From Methylobacterium pseudosasicola (GTDB lineage: Bacteria > Pseudomonadota > Alphaproteobacteria > Rhizobiales > Beijerinckiaceae), in assembly GCF_900114535.1 (NCBI RefSeq), contig NZ_FOTK01000032.1, positions 1 to 64,000 of the forward strand: 64,000 nucleotides of DNA, given 5' to 3'. Under the pieces are notes generated by a model. It ran no database searches, was not told the DNA's origin, and saw only the letters and a list, made by a program, of their open reading frames with translations. How positions within the stretch are numbered: the first letter of the stretch is position 1; each line of letters begins with the position of its first letter. A program made the position numbers and the translations under genes. Below, in pieces: positions 36,178 to 45,012 of this stretch.

Positions 36178-37413
36178 TCAGGCCGTGCCGACGCGATACT
36201 GGCGCGGCGGCTCCGTACCGTTCACCGCGAAGGCGCCGACGATCCGATCGCGGTAGATCCGGGGATTGTGCGAGGCGATGGTGCGGGCGTTGCGCCAGTA
36301 GCGGTCGAGGCCGAGCCCCTGCTTCACCGCGGAGGCGCCCAGCGCGTCGAACAGGATGGTGGTCGCCTCCAGCACCAGGTTCGTGACCACGGTGACTGCC
36401 TGGTTGACCTCGACATCGGCCAGGGCGATGGCGCGCTCCGCCTCGGCCTCGGTTCCCTGGCCGCCTCCATCGCGATGCAGCTCGTAGACCCGCTGCAACG
36501 CCTCGGCCGCCTTCAGCGCCAAGGCGCCGGCCGCGTAGGCGTTGCCGCGCACCCGGCCGACCACGGCCAGGATCTGCGGATCGTCGGCGGTCCGCCCGGC
36601 ATTGCCGTGGCTGTAGATTCGGGTCCGCTCAGCCACCAGGCGCCCGACATCCTCGGCCGCGGCGCGCCCGATCCCGGCGAGCGTCGCCAGATGGACAAGC
36701 TGGAAGAACGCCATTGCGTAGGGGAAGCGGGCCGGGTCCGGCTTGATCAGGTCGGGCGACAGGACGACGTCGTCGAACCGGATCGTGCCACTTGCGGTGA
36801 GCGCCTGCCCGAACCCGTCCCAATCGTCGACGATGTCGACCCCCGGCGTCCCGGTCGGCACCGCCGCCACGATGGTGGTGCCGTCCTCGTCATCGGCTGA
36901 GAGGTGAATGTAGTCCGCGAAGAGCGACCCGGTGGTGTAGAACTTTTTGCCCGACACGACCCGGTCGGCGCCCCGGCGGCGCACCACCGTGTCGAACTGG
37001 CCGACCTTGGCGGTCCCGGTCTCGGAGACCCCGCTGCCCACCGTTTCGCCGGCGGCGATCTTGGCGATCCAGCGTGCGCGCCACTCCGGCGCGGTCGAGC
37101 CGAGCACGTCCTCGGTGAAGCCGAAATGGGCCCGCAGGGCGTTGGTGACGTTGGAATCGGCCTGCGACAGCTCGGTCAGCAGGTTGAACAGCTCGGGCAG
37201 GCTGGCGCCGTGGCCGCCCGCCTCGACCGGCAGGCGCAAGGTGGTGAAGCCGGCCTCCTTCAGCCAGCCGATCTCGGCATGCGGCAGGCCATGCGTGCGG
37301 TCGCGCTCGACTGCCGTGGCGCGGATCTCGGCGAAGACGGGCCGGAAGCGTTCGGCCAACTCCTCGTAGCGCTCGCTCGGGCCAGCGCCCCAACCCGCAT
37401 CCCTTTGCGACAT
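36178..37413 (-). CDS. sfnB: SfnB/DszC-like acyl-CoA dehydrogenase-fold flavoenzyme
   Basis: 411 residues from ATG at 37413; the in-frame ATG at 37425 is possible. It has the acyl-CoA dehydrogenase/flavin hydroxylase fold: TTLRLPVEAGGHGAS, ALRAHFGFTEDVL, GSGVSETGTAKVG, the middle beta domain SGKKFYTTGSLFADYIHLSA, and the C-terminal helices with DALGASAVKQGLGLDRYWRNARTIASHNP. SfnB proteins are linked to sulfur acquisition from sulfones; DszC oxygenates dibenzothiophene. It precedes the NtaA-like monooxygenase in an operon. Confidence 0.88.
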   Translation of the reverse strand: MSQRDAGWGAGPSERYEELAERFRPVFAEIRATAVERDRTHGLPHAEIGWLKEAGFTTLRLPVEAGGHGASLPELFNLLTELSQADSNVTNALRAHFGFTEDVLGSTAPEWRARWIAKIAAGETVGSGVSETGTAKVGQFDTVVRRRGADRVVSGKKFYTTGSLFADYIHLSADDEDGTTIVAAVPTGTPGVDIVDDWDGFGQALTASGTIRFDDVVLSPDLIKPDPARFPYAMAFFQLVHLATLAGIGRAAAEDVGRLVAERTRIYSHGNAGRTADDPQILAVVGRVRGNAYAAGALALKAAEALQRVYELHRDGGGQGTEAEAERAIALADVEVNQAVTVVTNLVLEATTILFDALGASAVKQGLGLDRYWRNARTIASHNPRIYRDRIVGAFAVNGTEPPRQYRVGTA

Positions 37414-37773
37414 CGCCTTGCGCATCCCATCCAGACCTTCGCTGCCGCCCCCCCCGAAGGCATTCGGCGCGAGACCAATGGATTCGCCAAGTCGGGCCAC
37501 GATCTCAAGACGGCGTGCAGGAAAAACGACCGTTGTCGATCGATTTGGAAATGCAATCTCGTCGCGATGCTCTGCACGAATAGCCGCTTCTTCCGACACG
37601 CGAGAAAGAAAACAACGTTCTCGCTGGACGGAAGCGCGGTTGAGCGACCCGTGCACCTTCTTTCCACCAAGCGCGTCCCTATTCCGAACGCATCTCGGCA
37701 GCTTCGGCGCAAATCGTTTCGACCGAGACCGTCGTCCCGGGATTCTGCGAGCCTATGGGGTGATGCGTGGGGA
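37414..37773. other. Intergenic region between sfnB and metI
   Basis: About 360 bases between minus-strand genes. GCGAGAA (37600-37606) and TTCTCGC (37618-37624) form a seven-base inverted repeat in the sfnB upstream region, a possible regulator site. No gene is visible. Confidence 0.4.
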
Positions 37774-38439
37774 TCAGCTCCGGCGATGGCGCCGGTTGAG
37801 GCCTCGCGCCAAGCGCTCGCCCGCGGTCTGGAACACCTGCACGAGGACGATCAGCACGACCACGACAGCGAGCATCATCTCGGGCCGGAAGCGCTGGTAG
37901 CCGTAGCGGATGCCCAGATCGCCGAGGCCACCGCCGCCGACCGCGCCGGCCATGGCGGAGTAGCCGATCAGCGACACCACCGCGAGGGTGAGCCCCATGA
38001 CGATGGCGGGCAGCGCCTCCGGGATCAGCACCTTGCGGATGATCTGCGACGGGCTCGCCCCGAAGGCCCGCGCGGCCTCGACCAGGCCCTGATCGACCTC
38101 GCGGATCGCCGACTCCACCAGCCGGGCAATATAGGGCGCCGCCGCCACCGTCAGCGGCACGCTGGCGGCGTAGGTCCCGATGGAAGTGCCAGCCACCAGG
38201 CGGGTGAACGGGATGATCGCCACGACCAGGATGATGAAGGGCGTCGAGCGCGTGGCGTTGACGATCACGCCGAGGGCAGCGTTGAGCGCGGGCGCCGCCA
38301 GCAATTCGCCCCGCTGGCTGGTCGCCAGAAACACCCCGAGCGGCAGGCCGAGCAAGGTGCCGATGATGGCGGAGAGCGCCACCATAGTCAGCGTGTCGAG
38401 GGTGGCCTGGACCAGGAGGTTGATGAGTTCAGGCGACAC
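37774..38439 (-). CDS. metI: D-methionine-type ABC transporter permease MetI
   Basis: 221 residues with five membrane segments. Diagnostic MetI sequence: ALSAIIGTLLGLPLGVFLAT, VIVNATRSTPFIILVVAIIPFTRLVAGTSIG, VEAARAFGASPSQIIRKVLIPEALP (ATPase docking) and GYSAMAGAVGGGGLGDLGIRYGYQRF. It overlaps the metN stop by 11 bases. No MetQ binding protein lies in the window. Confidence 0.95.
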   Translation of the reverse strand: MSPELINLLVQATLDTLTMVALSAIIGTLLGLPLGVFLATSQRGELLAAPALNAALGVIVNATRSTPFIILVVAIIPFTRLVAGTSIGTYAASVPLTVAAAPYIARLVESAIREVDQGLVEAARAFGASPSQIIRKVLIPEALPAIVMGLTLAVVSLIGYSAMAGAVGGGGLGDLGIRYGYQRFRPEMMLAVVVVLIVLVQVFQTAGERLARGLNRRHRRS

Positions 38440-39586
38440 GGGCGGCCTCCCGGGCGACGGCGGGCTCGATCTCTGTGTTGCTGTCTGGGACTATGTCCTG
38501 CGCCGGCGGGAGGTAGCCGAGGATGTCGGCCGGTATGTCGAGCGCGGCCAGATAGGCTTGGGTTCGGGCGGTGACGTCCGGTCCCGGGGACAGGCCGACC
38601 GCGAGGGAGCCGAAACGCCGGCCGCCGATCTCGTCCACCGCCCCGGCGAGGATCGCGGCCTCGATCCCGGTCTCGCGGGCGAGCCGGGCGAGGATCGGGG
38701 TATCGGCCTGCGGCCCCCGAAGCGAGAGGCGCAGCACCGGCACGCCGCCGGAGCGCGGATCAGACGAAATCCGCTCCGCGAGGCCGGCCGGCAAGTCGAG
38801 CCCGACCTCGCCGGCGAGCAGGCTGCGCGTGACCTCAGCCTGCGGCCGGGTGAAAACGTCATAGACCGAGCCGCGCTCGACGATCGCGCCGTGATCGATC
38901 ACCGCCACCTCGTCCGCCACCGCCCGGATCACCGACATCTCGTGGGTGATGAGCACGATGGTCAGGCCGAGATCTCGGTTGATCCGCTTCAGGAGCGCCA
39001 GGATCGAGCGGGTGGTCTCGGGGTCGAGGGCGGAGGTGGCCTCGTCGGAGAGCAGCACGTCCGGCTCGGTGGCAAGCGCCCGTGCGATGCCGACGCGCTG
39101 CTTCTGGCCGCCCGATAGCTCCGCCGGGTAGCGGCCGGCCTGGGCCTCCAGGCCCACTAGGGCGAGCAGTTCCGCCACCCGGGCGCGGATCGCCGCGCGT
39201 TTCCAGCCCGCCAGCTCCAGCGGCAGGGCGACGTTGTCGGCCACATTGCGCGAGGACAGCAGGTTGAAGTGCTGGAAGATCATGCCGACCTGGGCGCGCA
39301 CATTCCGCAGCTCCCGCTCCGGCAGACTCGACACCTCCGCGTCGCCGACGACGACCCGGCCGGCGCTCGGGCGCTCCAGGCCGTTGATCAGCCGGATCAG
39401 CGTCGACTTGCCCGCCCCTGAGCGTCCGATCACCCCGAGGATCGTGCCGGCCGGGACGGCGAGGTCTATCCCTGAGAGCGCCGCCACCTGCGCGGCGCCC
39501 TTCCGCGCCGGATAGGTCTTCGAGACGTTCTCGAAGCGGATGAGGGGTCGGTCAGCGGGATTGCGGGACGGCGGCAGGTGGGACAC
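38429..39586 (-). CDS. metN: D-methionine-type ABC transporter ATPase MetN with NIL domain
   Basis: 385 residues. Walker A GRSGAGKST, signature LSGGQKQR, Walker B VLLSDEATSALD, switch His in VLITHEMSV. After the ATPase core, residues about 290-350 form the NIL domain (VLRLSLRGPQADTPILARLARETG), which in MetN binds methionine and shuts transport. A further tail of about 25 residues (DILGYLPPAQDIV onward) is extra. First gene of a two-gene metNI operon, divergent from the SBP gene at 40027. Confidence 0.95.
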   Translation of the reverse strand: MSHLPPSRNPADRPLIRFENVSKTYPARKGAAQVAALSGIDLAVPAGTILGVIGRSGAGKSTLIRLINGLERPSAGRVVVGDAEVSSLPERELRNVRAQVGMIFQHFNLLSSRNVADNVALPLELAGWKRAAIRARVAELLALVGLEAQAGRYPAELSGGQKQRVGIARALATEPDVLLSDEATSALDPETTRSILALLKRINRDLGLTIVLITHEMSVIRAVADEVAVIDHGAIVERGSVYDVFTRPQAEVTRSLLAGEVGLDLPAGLAERISSDPRSGGVPVLRLSLRGPQADTPILARLARETGIEAAILAGAVDEIGGRRFGSLAVGLSPGPDVTARTQAYLAALDIPADILGYLPPAQDIVPDSNTEIEPAVAREAARVA

Positions 39587-40026
39587 AGCCTATGGATGCT
39601 CCTCGATCGGGACCAAGCGGTCCGCGACAACGTCAGGTCTCACGGAAGCGATCTGTATGACGGTCGGCGCCGAGAGGGGTCAAGGAAAGGCGGGTACATA
39701 CTTCCCCGGCTTCATAGAACGATTTTTCTATGAAGCCTCATTACGGAGACCGATTTTTTGCCCGAGCTGGCAATCGGCTGACCTTTCGGTCGGCCGAGCG
39801 TCGCTCGACATCGCATGATTCCCCGATCTCCAAAGGCTCTGTGCTGTTTTCCGTCGCCGCCGAAGAAGGACTGTCCTTCGAATCGCGCTGAATTCGGAAC
39901 TCTGTTTCATTGATCGATCCCCCGGGGGCGGGCTTCAATAGTGGTCGCCCAGTCCAGGAGCCGATGAACCGGGGATCGTCGGTTCCCGCATGTAGGCGGA
40001 TGGGCGGCCACCGACCGGAGACCACG
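39587..40026. other. Intergenic region between divergent metN and sulfonate SBP
   Basis: 440 bases that must hold both promoters. It contains a perfect 12-base inverted repeat (listed separately) and a second one, GAAGGAC-t-GTCCTTC, at 39865-39879. An in-frame ATG at 39964 could extend the SBP gene, but the downstream ATG at 40027 has the better ribosome site. Confidence 0.6.
39708..39737. promoter_or_regulatory. Perfect 12-bp inverted repeat, candidate operator
   Basis: GGCTTCATAGAA (39708-39719) is followed by six bases and then its exact reverse complement (39726-39737). It lies 122 bases upstream of metN and 290 upstream of the divergent SBP gene. The AT-containing arms with a short spacer look like a dimeric regulator site, though an RNA hairpin is possible. 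No T-run follows, so it is not a classical terminator. Confidence 0.7.
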
Positions 40027-41013
40027 ATGACAGACGACACGCCCGCAGGACGGTCCCCGTCCCGCCGGACGCTCCTCAAGGCTGGCCTCGGCGCCGCAGC
40101 GCTGCCCTTCGCGTCGCCGGCCGTGCATGCGGCGGCGCGCGACGTGAAGATCAGCATGCAGCGCTCCTCGGTGCTGTTCACGGTCCTGAAGGTGAAGGGC
40201 ACCCTAGCCGAGCGCCTGGCGCCCCTCGGGTTCACGCCGACCTGGCACCTGTTCACCAGCGTCATCGAACCGATGAATGCCGGGGCAGTCGACATCCACG
40301 CCGATGTAGCCGACGCGGTCCCGATCTTCACCCAATCCGCCCGGGCGCCGCTGACCTTCTTCGCCCGCGAGCGCGGGTCGCCGGCGGCGGAAGCCATCAT
40401 CGTGCCCGCGGACTCGCCGATCCGCACGGTCGGTGACCTGAAGGGGCGGACGGTGGGCGTCTCGCGCGGTTCCGGCAGCCATTACGTCCTGGCCGCGGCC
40501 CTGAAGCGGGCCGGGCTGAGCTTCGACGATATCCGCCCGGCCTATCTCCAGGCACCCGAGGGGGCAGCCGCCTTCGAGCAGGGCAGCCTGGATGCCTGGT
40601 CGATCTGGGACCCGTTCCTGGCCTTCGCCGAAGCCAAGCGCCCGGTGCGCGCCATCGCGAACGGAACTGGCCTGACCAGCTACCACCGCTATTACCTGGT
40701 CAACGACAGCTTCGTCGCCGCGCATCCCAAGGTGGTCGCCACGGTCTATCAAGCCCTGGTCGAGGCCGGCCAGTGGGTGAAGGCCAACCCGGAGGCGGCG
40801 GTGGCGTTGCTCACCCCCGTCTGGGGCGACCTGCCCCCCGCCGTCGTGGCCGCGGCCAATGCCCGGCGGACCTACCAGGTGGAACCTGTGGAGCGGGCGC
40901 AGCTCGGCGAGCAGCAGGCGATCGCCGACACCTTCCTCGAAGCCAAGCTGATCCCGCGCCGGATCGACGCCACCGACGTCCGGATCTGGACGCCGCCGGC
41001 TGTGAAGGGCTGA
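40027..41013 (+). CDS. Sulfonate-type ABC substrate-binding protein (SsuA-like), copy 4
   Basis: 328 residues from ATG at 40027, preceded by CGGAG at a six-base spacing. Twin-Arg-like signal (SPSRRTLLKAGLGAAALPF, cleavage near VHAAA). Mature blocks: ISMQRSSVLFTVLKVKG, NAGAVDIHADVADAVPIFTQSARA and GRTVGVSRGSGSHYVLAAAL, closely parallel to copy 1 at 27700. No permease or ATPase accompanies it, so it may feed MetNI (unusual) or one of the sulfonate transporters. The next gene follows four bases after its stop. Confidence 0.93.
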   Translation: MTDDTPAGRSPSRRTLLKAGLGAAALPFASPAVHAAARDVKISMQRSSVLFTVLKVKGTLAERLAPLGFTPTWHLFTSVIEPMNAGAVDIHADVADAVPIFTQSARAPLTFFARERGSPAAEAIIVPADSPIRTVGDLKGRTVGVSRGSGSHYVLAAALKRAGLSFDDIRPAYLQAPEGAAAFEQGSLDAWSIWDPFLAFAEAKRPVRAIANGTGLTSYHRYYLVNDSFVAAHPKVVATVYQALVEAGQWVKANPEAAVALLTPVWGDLPPAVVAAANARRTYQVEPVERAQLGEQQAIADTFLEAKLIPRRIDATDVRIWTPPAVKG

Positions 41014-41017
41014 GGCG

Positions 41018-42061
41018 ATGGCCGATGCACCCCGTTTCGGCATCTGGGCCGCCGTCCACGGCTCCCGCGCCGCCCATCACGATCCCGACGAGCCGGACGA
41101 CGCGAGCTGGGAGCGCAACCGCGCCCTTGTGTGCGAGGCGGAGGTCTTGGGCTTCGATTCGGTGCTGGTCGCCCAGCACACGATGAACCCCTACGACGCG
41201 AGCCGCGACCAGCTCGAAGCCTGGACCGCCGCATCAGCCCTGGCGGCACTGACGACGCGGATCGAGATCATCGCGGCGATCAAGCCGGGGCTCTATCACC
41301 CGGTGGTGCTCGCCAAGATGGCGCTGCAGATCGAGCATATCAGCGGCGGCCGCTTCGCCTTGAACCTCGTGAATGCCTGGAACCGGGCCGAGTTCGAGCG
41401 GGCCGGCCTGCCGTTCCCAGCCCATGACGACCGCTACGCCTACGGGCGCGAATGGATCGGCCTGGTGGACCGGCTGATGCGCGGCGAGCGCGTCACCTAC
41501 TCGGGCGCGCATTTCCAGATCGAGGAGTACCAGCTTCGCCCCGCCGGCACTTATCGGCCGCGGCCCCGAATCTATCTCGGCGGCGAATCCGAACCGGCCC
41601 GGGCGCTGGCGGCCGACCACGCCGATGTCTGGTTCATCAACGGCCAGCCCCTTGAGGCTGTCCGCGGCCTGATCGCCGACGTGGCCCGCCGACCGGCTGC
41701 CAACGGCCCGCCTCGCTACGGCCTCTCGGCCTTCGTCATCGCCCGCGAGACCGACGCGGCGGCGCAGGCCGAGCACGCCCGCCTCCTCGCCCTGGCGCAG
41801 CGCGACGCCGAGTTGCGCGCTAATACTCGTGCCAGGACCGACACGGAGAGCGTGATGTTCGCCAAGACCGACGCGGCGGCAAGCCGCCATGTCGGCACCA
41901 ACGGCGGCACCGCAGCCGGTTTGGTCGGCAGCTACGAGACGGTGGCGGCCCGGATCCGCGCCTTCCACGCGGCCGGCATCGACCTGTTCATGCTGCAGTT
42001 CCAGCCGTTCGAGGCCGAGATGCGCCGGTTCGCCGAGCAGATCCTGCCGCGCGTACGCTGA
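41018..42061 (+). CDS. LLM-class flavin-dependent monooxygenase (SsuD/SfnG-like)
   Basis: 347 residues. Luciferase-like fold: FGIWAAVHGSRAAHH, ALVCEAEVLGFDSVLVAQHTMNPYD, LAALTTRIEIIAAIKPGLYHPVVLAKMALQIEHISGGR, FALNLVNAWNRAEFERAG and RPRIYLGGESEPARALAADHADVWF. The NxVNAWNxxE pattern is close to alkanesulfonate and dimethyl sulfone monooxygenases, which use reduced FMN and oxygen to split C-S bonds. Forms an operon with the binding protein at 40027. Exact substrate unresolved. Confidence 0.92.
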   Translation: MADAPRFGIWAAVHGSRAAHHDPDEPDDASWERNRALVCEAEVLGFDSVLVAQHTMNPYDASRDQLEAWTAASALAALTTRIEIIAAIKPGLYHPVVLAKMALQIEHISGGRFALNLVNAWNRAEFERAGLPFPAHDDRYAYGREWIGLVDRLMRGERVTYSGAHFQIEEYQLRPAGTYRPRPRIYLGGESEPARALAADHADVWFINGQPLEAVRGLIADVARRPAANGPPRYGLSAFVIARETDAAAQAEHARLLALAQRDAELRANTRARTDTESVMFAKTDAAASRHVGTNGGTAAGLVGSYETVAARIRAFHAAGIDLFMLQFQPFEAEMRRFAEQILPRVR

Positions 42062-42533
42062 CCTGGACATTTCGGTGAATGTACGGTGCGAACTCTACGT
42101 CACCGTCGACCTGCTGCATGGGGGGCTATCCCTCGGCCTGACGCTTCGCGACCATCTCGGCCTCGAACGGTGGCTGGGACGTTAACCACCGGCCGTCGTT
42201 GATACTTCCCGGTATCGGATCAGGGCCTCACGGTCCAACTGCCCCTCTGGTCCGTTCCGCGCGTAGAAACCGCGCTTGGCCCGCTCATGCGGCTGGAGCG
42301 GACGATCTGATCGGCTCGCTTCGGGTCTGACGGACCGGTATCGGCATGACGGACAGTCACCCGCGCGACCATGCCGGTGAGCGTTTCCGTCTGGGGAGCG
42401 GTGGGAATCGGCGACCGGGCGTTCACGAGGATGATCTCGTCTCGGGCTGGCGCCGCCGGACCAAAATTGATTGATCCGATCTCGGAACCGCCAGATCAAT
42501 TGGCAACGCCGCATCCACGAGGCCGCTTCCGTG
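42062..42533. other. Intergenic region
   Basis: About 470 bases after the sulfur cluster. The reading frames on either strand show no recognisable domain. I see no RNA gene or repeat. Confidence 0.4.
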
Positions 42534-42755
42534 ATGCCCGCTCCAGTGAATGCCCCACGGGCCAAAATGCTCCAGCTTGCCAAGCGTGTCGCCGGCGACC
42601 TTCGACGGGGACAGATGACGGACGAATTGCAGACCGTCGGCCTCGCCTTGTCCGAGAGATCAGACGCCGTCGTTGTCGTCCTCGACCTCTTGATCGCCGA
42701 GGTTGGCAAGAAGCGGCCCGACGAAGACCTGTGCGAGGTGTTTCTCCTCGGTTAG
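42534..42755 (+). CDS. Small hypothetical protein
   Basis: 73 residues from ATG at 42534 (frame open from 42471). Predominantly helical, with KMLQLAKRVAGDLRRGQ followed by a hydrophobic DAVVVVLDLLIAEVG stretch. No family recognised. The ordinary codon use for the surroundings and clean start support a real gene, but the evidence is limited. Confidence 0.45.
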   Translation: MPAPVNAPRAKMLQLAKRVAGDLRRGQMTDELQTVGLALSERSDAVVVVLDLLIAEVGKKRPDEDLCEVFLLG

Positions 42756-42906
42756 CGTTCGCTCACGGAAATCCCGCTTGCAGTCTGGATCGCCAAGAAC
42801 ACCGTCGCGGCCTCGGCAAAACGTTAGCCACAGGTCTGCGGCAGGAACCGATGCCGACACCAGTACTTGGCCCCTCGCTGGCGATAGGATCAGCGGGAGG
42901 AACGAT

Positions 42907-43116
42907 ATGTCGAGCGACCAAGAGAAACATCAGGAGCTCCTCCGCGCCCTCAGAGCTTCACAGGGCGAGCGCGACGGCTCCTTCGACGAGGCGGTCACGC
43001 GCGCCTTCGAGCACATCTTCGAACATCTCGAGCGCCTGAATTCGCATGTCTCGCTCGGCGGTCCCGAGGGCGAGGACCGTCATCTGAAGGCCGGCGAATC
43101 ACCGACCCTGCGATGA
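42907..43116 (+). CDS. Small hypothetical protein
   Basis: 69 residues, ATG at 42907 with GGAGG seven bases upstream. Highly charged and helical (SSDQEKHQELLRALRASQGERDGSFDEAV), ending in a Gly/Glu-rich tail. It looks like a small dimeric accessory or stress protein, but no family is recognised. 43117-43415 holds nothing I can identify. Confidence 0.6.
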   Translation: MSSDQEKHQELLRALRASQGERDGSFDEAVTRAFEHIFEHLERLNSHVSLGGPEGEDRHLKAGESPTLR

Positions 43117-43415
43117 TTGCAGGGCTTCGTTTCCTGATCAGCCTCGGCGACGGCATCAAGGTGACCGGCGCGTATCAGGGCGAAATCGGAGGCAACCGCC
43201 TCTCGCATGCCGGGACCGCGCGCATGCAGCTGCGCTTTTGAGGGGGCCTGCGGCGCGTCTGCGCCGGGGTCGTGAGGTGGATGTCGAGGCCGTGGCGCTC
43301 GACGCACCAGACGGATCGCGCTCAAATAGGCTCCGAGAAGCTTCTCCCTGCCCGCGCACGGGGCGTCCGCCAACGCGAGCGTTCCGGCCGACCAAGCTTC
43401 GAGCTTGGCAAGCGT

Positions 43416-44216
43416 TCATTCGGCGGCTCTGCCCGACCGGCGGACCTCTGAGGGCGTGAGGCCGAAGCGCTTGCGAAAGGTTCGGTTGAAGTAGGAGAGG
43501 TCGCCGAACCCGACATCGAAGGCGATGGCGCTGACCGGCCGGGCATCCTCGACATCGGTGAGGCGCTGCATCGCCCGGTCGAGGCGGCGGGTGAGGACGA
43601 AGCCCGAAAAGATCTCACCCTCCGCCTGGAACATCGCCTGGACCTGCCGGCTGGAGATCTGCTGCGCCTGCGCGACCGCCTCCAGGCTCAGGTCCGGCTG
43701 GCCGAGGCGCTGCTTGACCTCGGCCTTCAGCGCCTGGATCCGCAGTTCGCGCCGGCTTGGGCCGGGCGGGGCTGTCATGGGCGCCGGCTCGTGCACCGTG
43801 AAAGCGAGGAGCTCGGTGAGATGCGCGCGGACGAGCTCCGCGATGCCGAAGGAGCCGACCGGGATCAATCCCCGTAAGAGGCTCGCCCCATAGATCGTCA
43901 GGGTCTGCAGGCCGGGATAATCGTGGCCGATCCGCACGACCCGTCCGGTCTCCAGCGCGGCGAGCGGGCCGGTCAGCCGTTCCCTCTCGATCGCTAGGAG
44001 GTCGATCCAGTCGACGCCCAGCGCGTCGAAGACGGCGCCCCGGCTGGCGGTGATGAGCAGCGCGTCCCGGGAGCAGCGGGCGACGCTACGGCCGCCCTGA
44101 ATCACCTGGAGGCGCCCGACCGCGGGCCGCACCAGCATCAAGCTCTCGCCCGGCCCCTCGTCGCGCCAACGCTGGCAGGGCCCGAATACCGAGTCGATGC
44201 CGAGAACCGGGACCAA
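43416..44216 (-). CDS. AraC-family transcriptional regulator, N-terminally truncated
   Basis: 266 residues from a TTG at 44216; an in-frame stop lies at 44232-44234. The C-terminal 100 residues are an intact AraC DNA-binding domain: QPDLSLEAVAQAQQISSRQVQAMF and PVSAIAFDVGFGDLSYFNRTFRKRFGLTPSEVRR. The sensor part begins abruptly (VFGPCQRWRDEGPGESLMLVRPAVG) in the middle of the AraC_binding_2-type domain, so about 55-75 N-terminal residues are missing compared with usual 310-330-residue members. The break coincides with a recombinase tail on the other strand, which points to a deletion or insertion junction. Confidence 0.82.
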   Translation of the reverse strand: MVPVLGIDSVFGPCQRWRDEGPGESLMLVRPAVGRLQVIQGGRSVARCSRDALLITASRGAVFDALGVDWIDLLAIERERLTGPLAALETGRVVRIGHDYPGLQTLTIYGASLLRGLIPVGSFGIAELVRAHLTELLAFTVHEPAPMTAPPGPSRRELRIQALKAEVKQRLGQPDLSLEAVAQAQQISSRQVQAMFQAEGEIFSGFVLTRRLDRAMQRLTDVEDARPVSAIAFDVGFGDLSYFNRTFRKRFGLTPSEVRRSGRAAE

Positions 44217-44220
44217 ACAG

Positions 44221-44346
44221 TCAGGCGGGTCTCAGGCTGTGGTGGATCTGCAGGCGCTGATCGAGACTGTCACCATCCACCCCGAGGGGCCAAGGGCCGG
44301 CGTCGAGATCCGCGGCCGGCTGAACGAACTGATCGGCGATTCGAGT
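44221..44346 (+). pseudogene. C-terminal remnant of a recombinase
   Basis: The frame reads VVDLQALIETVTIHPEGPRAGVEIRGRLNELIG, which matches the beta-rich tail of large serine recombinases (pattern L-I-x-x-V-x-I-H-P-x-G-P-R-G-G-V-E-x-E-I-x-G-R-L). Nothing of the catalytic part is present upstream, where the truncated AraC gene lies instead. The same frame continues through the tRNA fragment to give a spurious GFEPPTQGL. I read it as debris of an integrated element. Confidence 0.65.
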
Positions 44347-44377
44347 TGGTCTGATGCGGCCGGTAGTGGGAGTACTG

Positions 44378-44422
44378 TGGTAGCGAGGGAGGGATTTGAA
44401 CCCCCGACACAAGGATTATGAT
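44378..44422 (-). tRNA. 3' half of a tRNA gene with CAT anticodon (Met or Ile2 type), fragment
   Basis: Read on the minus strand, 44422 to 44378 fits canonical positions 32-76 exactly: loop ATCATAA with CAT anticodon, 3' anticodon stem TCCTT, five-base variable loop GTGTC, T stem GGGGG/CCCTC with loop TTCAAAT, acceptor strand CCTCGCT, discriminator A and encoded CCA. The 5' half is absent: the preceding bases cannot pair with TCCTT. This is the segment typically duplicated when an element integrates in a tRNA anticodon loop, so it is probably an att remnant and not a working tRNA. Confidence 0.85.
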
Positions 44423-44437
44423 CTGAGCGCGAGCACG

Positions 44438-44491
44438 GCTAAGTCATTGATAGGGCAGGGGACGCCACGGTGCTGCGCTAGCACTGCGCTA
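44438..44491 (+). other. Integration-arm-like sequence, copy 1
   Basis: GCTAAGTCATTGATAGG at 44438-44454 is followed 36 bases from its start by two direct TGCGCTA heptamers (44474-44480 and 44485-44491) spaced exactly one helical turn (11 bp). The arrangement recurs at 55224-55276. Tyrosine recombinases bind such arm repeats. The stretch 44423-45012 contains no other gene I can support. Confidence 0.6.
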
Positions 44492-45012
44492 CGCGCGATT
44501 GAAGTCCCTCTTCCTCCTGTCGCTCCAAACACGCAAGGATATGCCGTGCTGGACGCTGCGCCCGTTGCGGCTTCCGTGGAGGCGACCGCATTAAGCGCTG
44601 CGGCATGGGCCTATGACTGACGTCCTAAGATTATGGTTCGGGCGGAGCTTTCCCGCTCCGGCAATGCTTGGATCGGTCCGGGCCGGCGGGCGTTGAGCTC
44701 CGCAAAGGCCTCCCCTCGGTAAGTTCGGTCCACCACATGTTGATGACACGCGAGAGGTTTGAAACCGAACTCATACGGCGCCTTGATCTACCGTAAAGAG
44801 CCATTCTATTTAAGCGCCGAGACCGACCATAGGGTGCAACAGCACTTCTATTCTCTCCAAAAATCAAGTCACACACTTTACCGTTACAAGGGATGATGCT
44901 GCGCTGCAGATCGGTTGCCCGATATATAATTGTAGCTTAGACCGCATTGCTTGCGCTTGGGAGGGGCCGGTGGCGTAGGTCAACATCGAGATAACAACCC
45001 TGAGATGCAAGC

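Noticed and set aside
44471..44500. TAGCGCAnnGnTAGCGCAGC, which looks like a tRNA D-arm and could be the missing 5' half of the tRNA
   Set aside because: The preceding seven bases cannot pair with the acceptor CCTCGCT and the D loop is too short. The same pattern recurs at 55.26 kb without a tRNA, so it is better read as an arm-site repeat.
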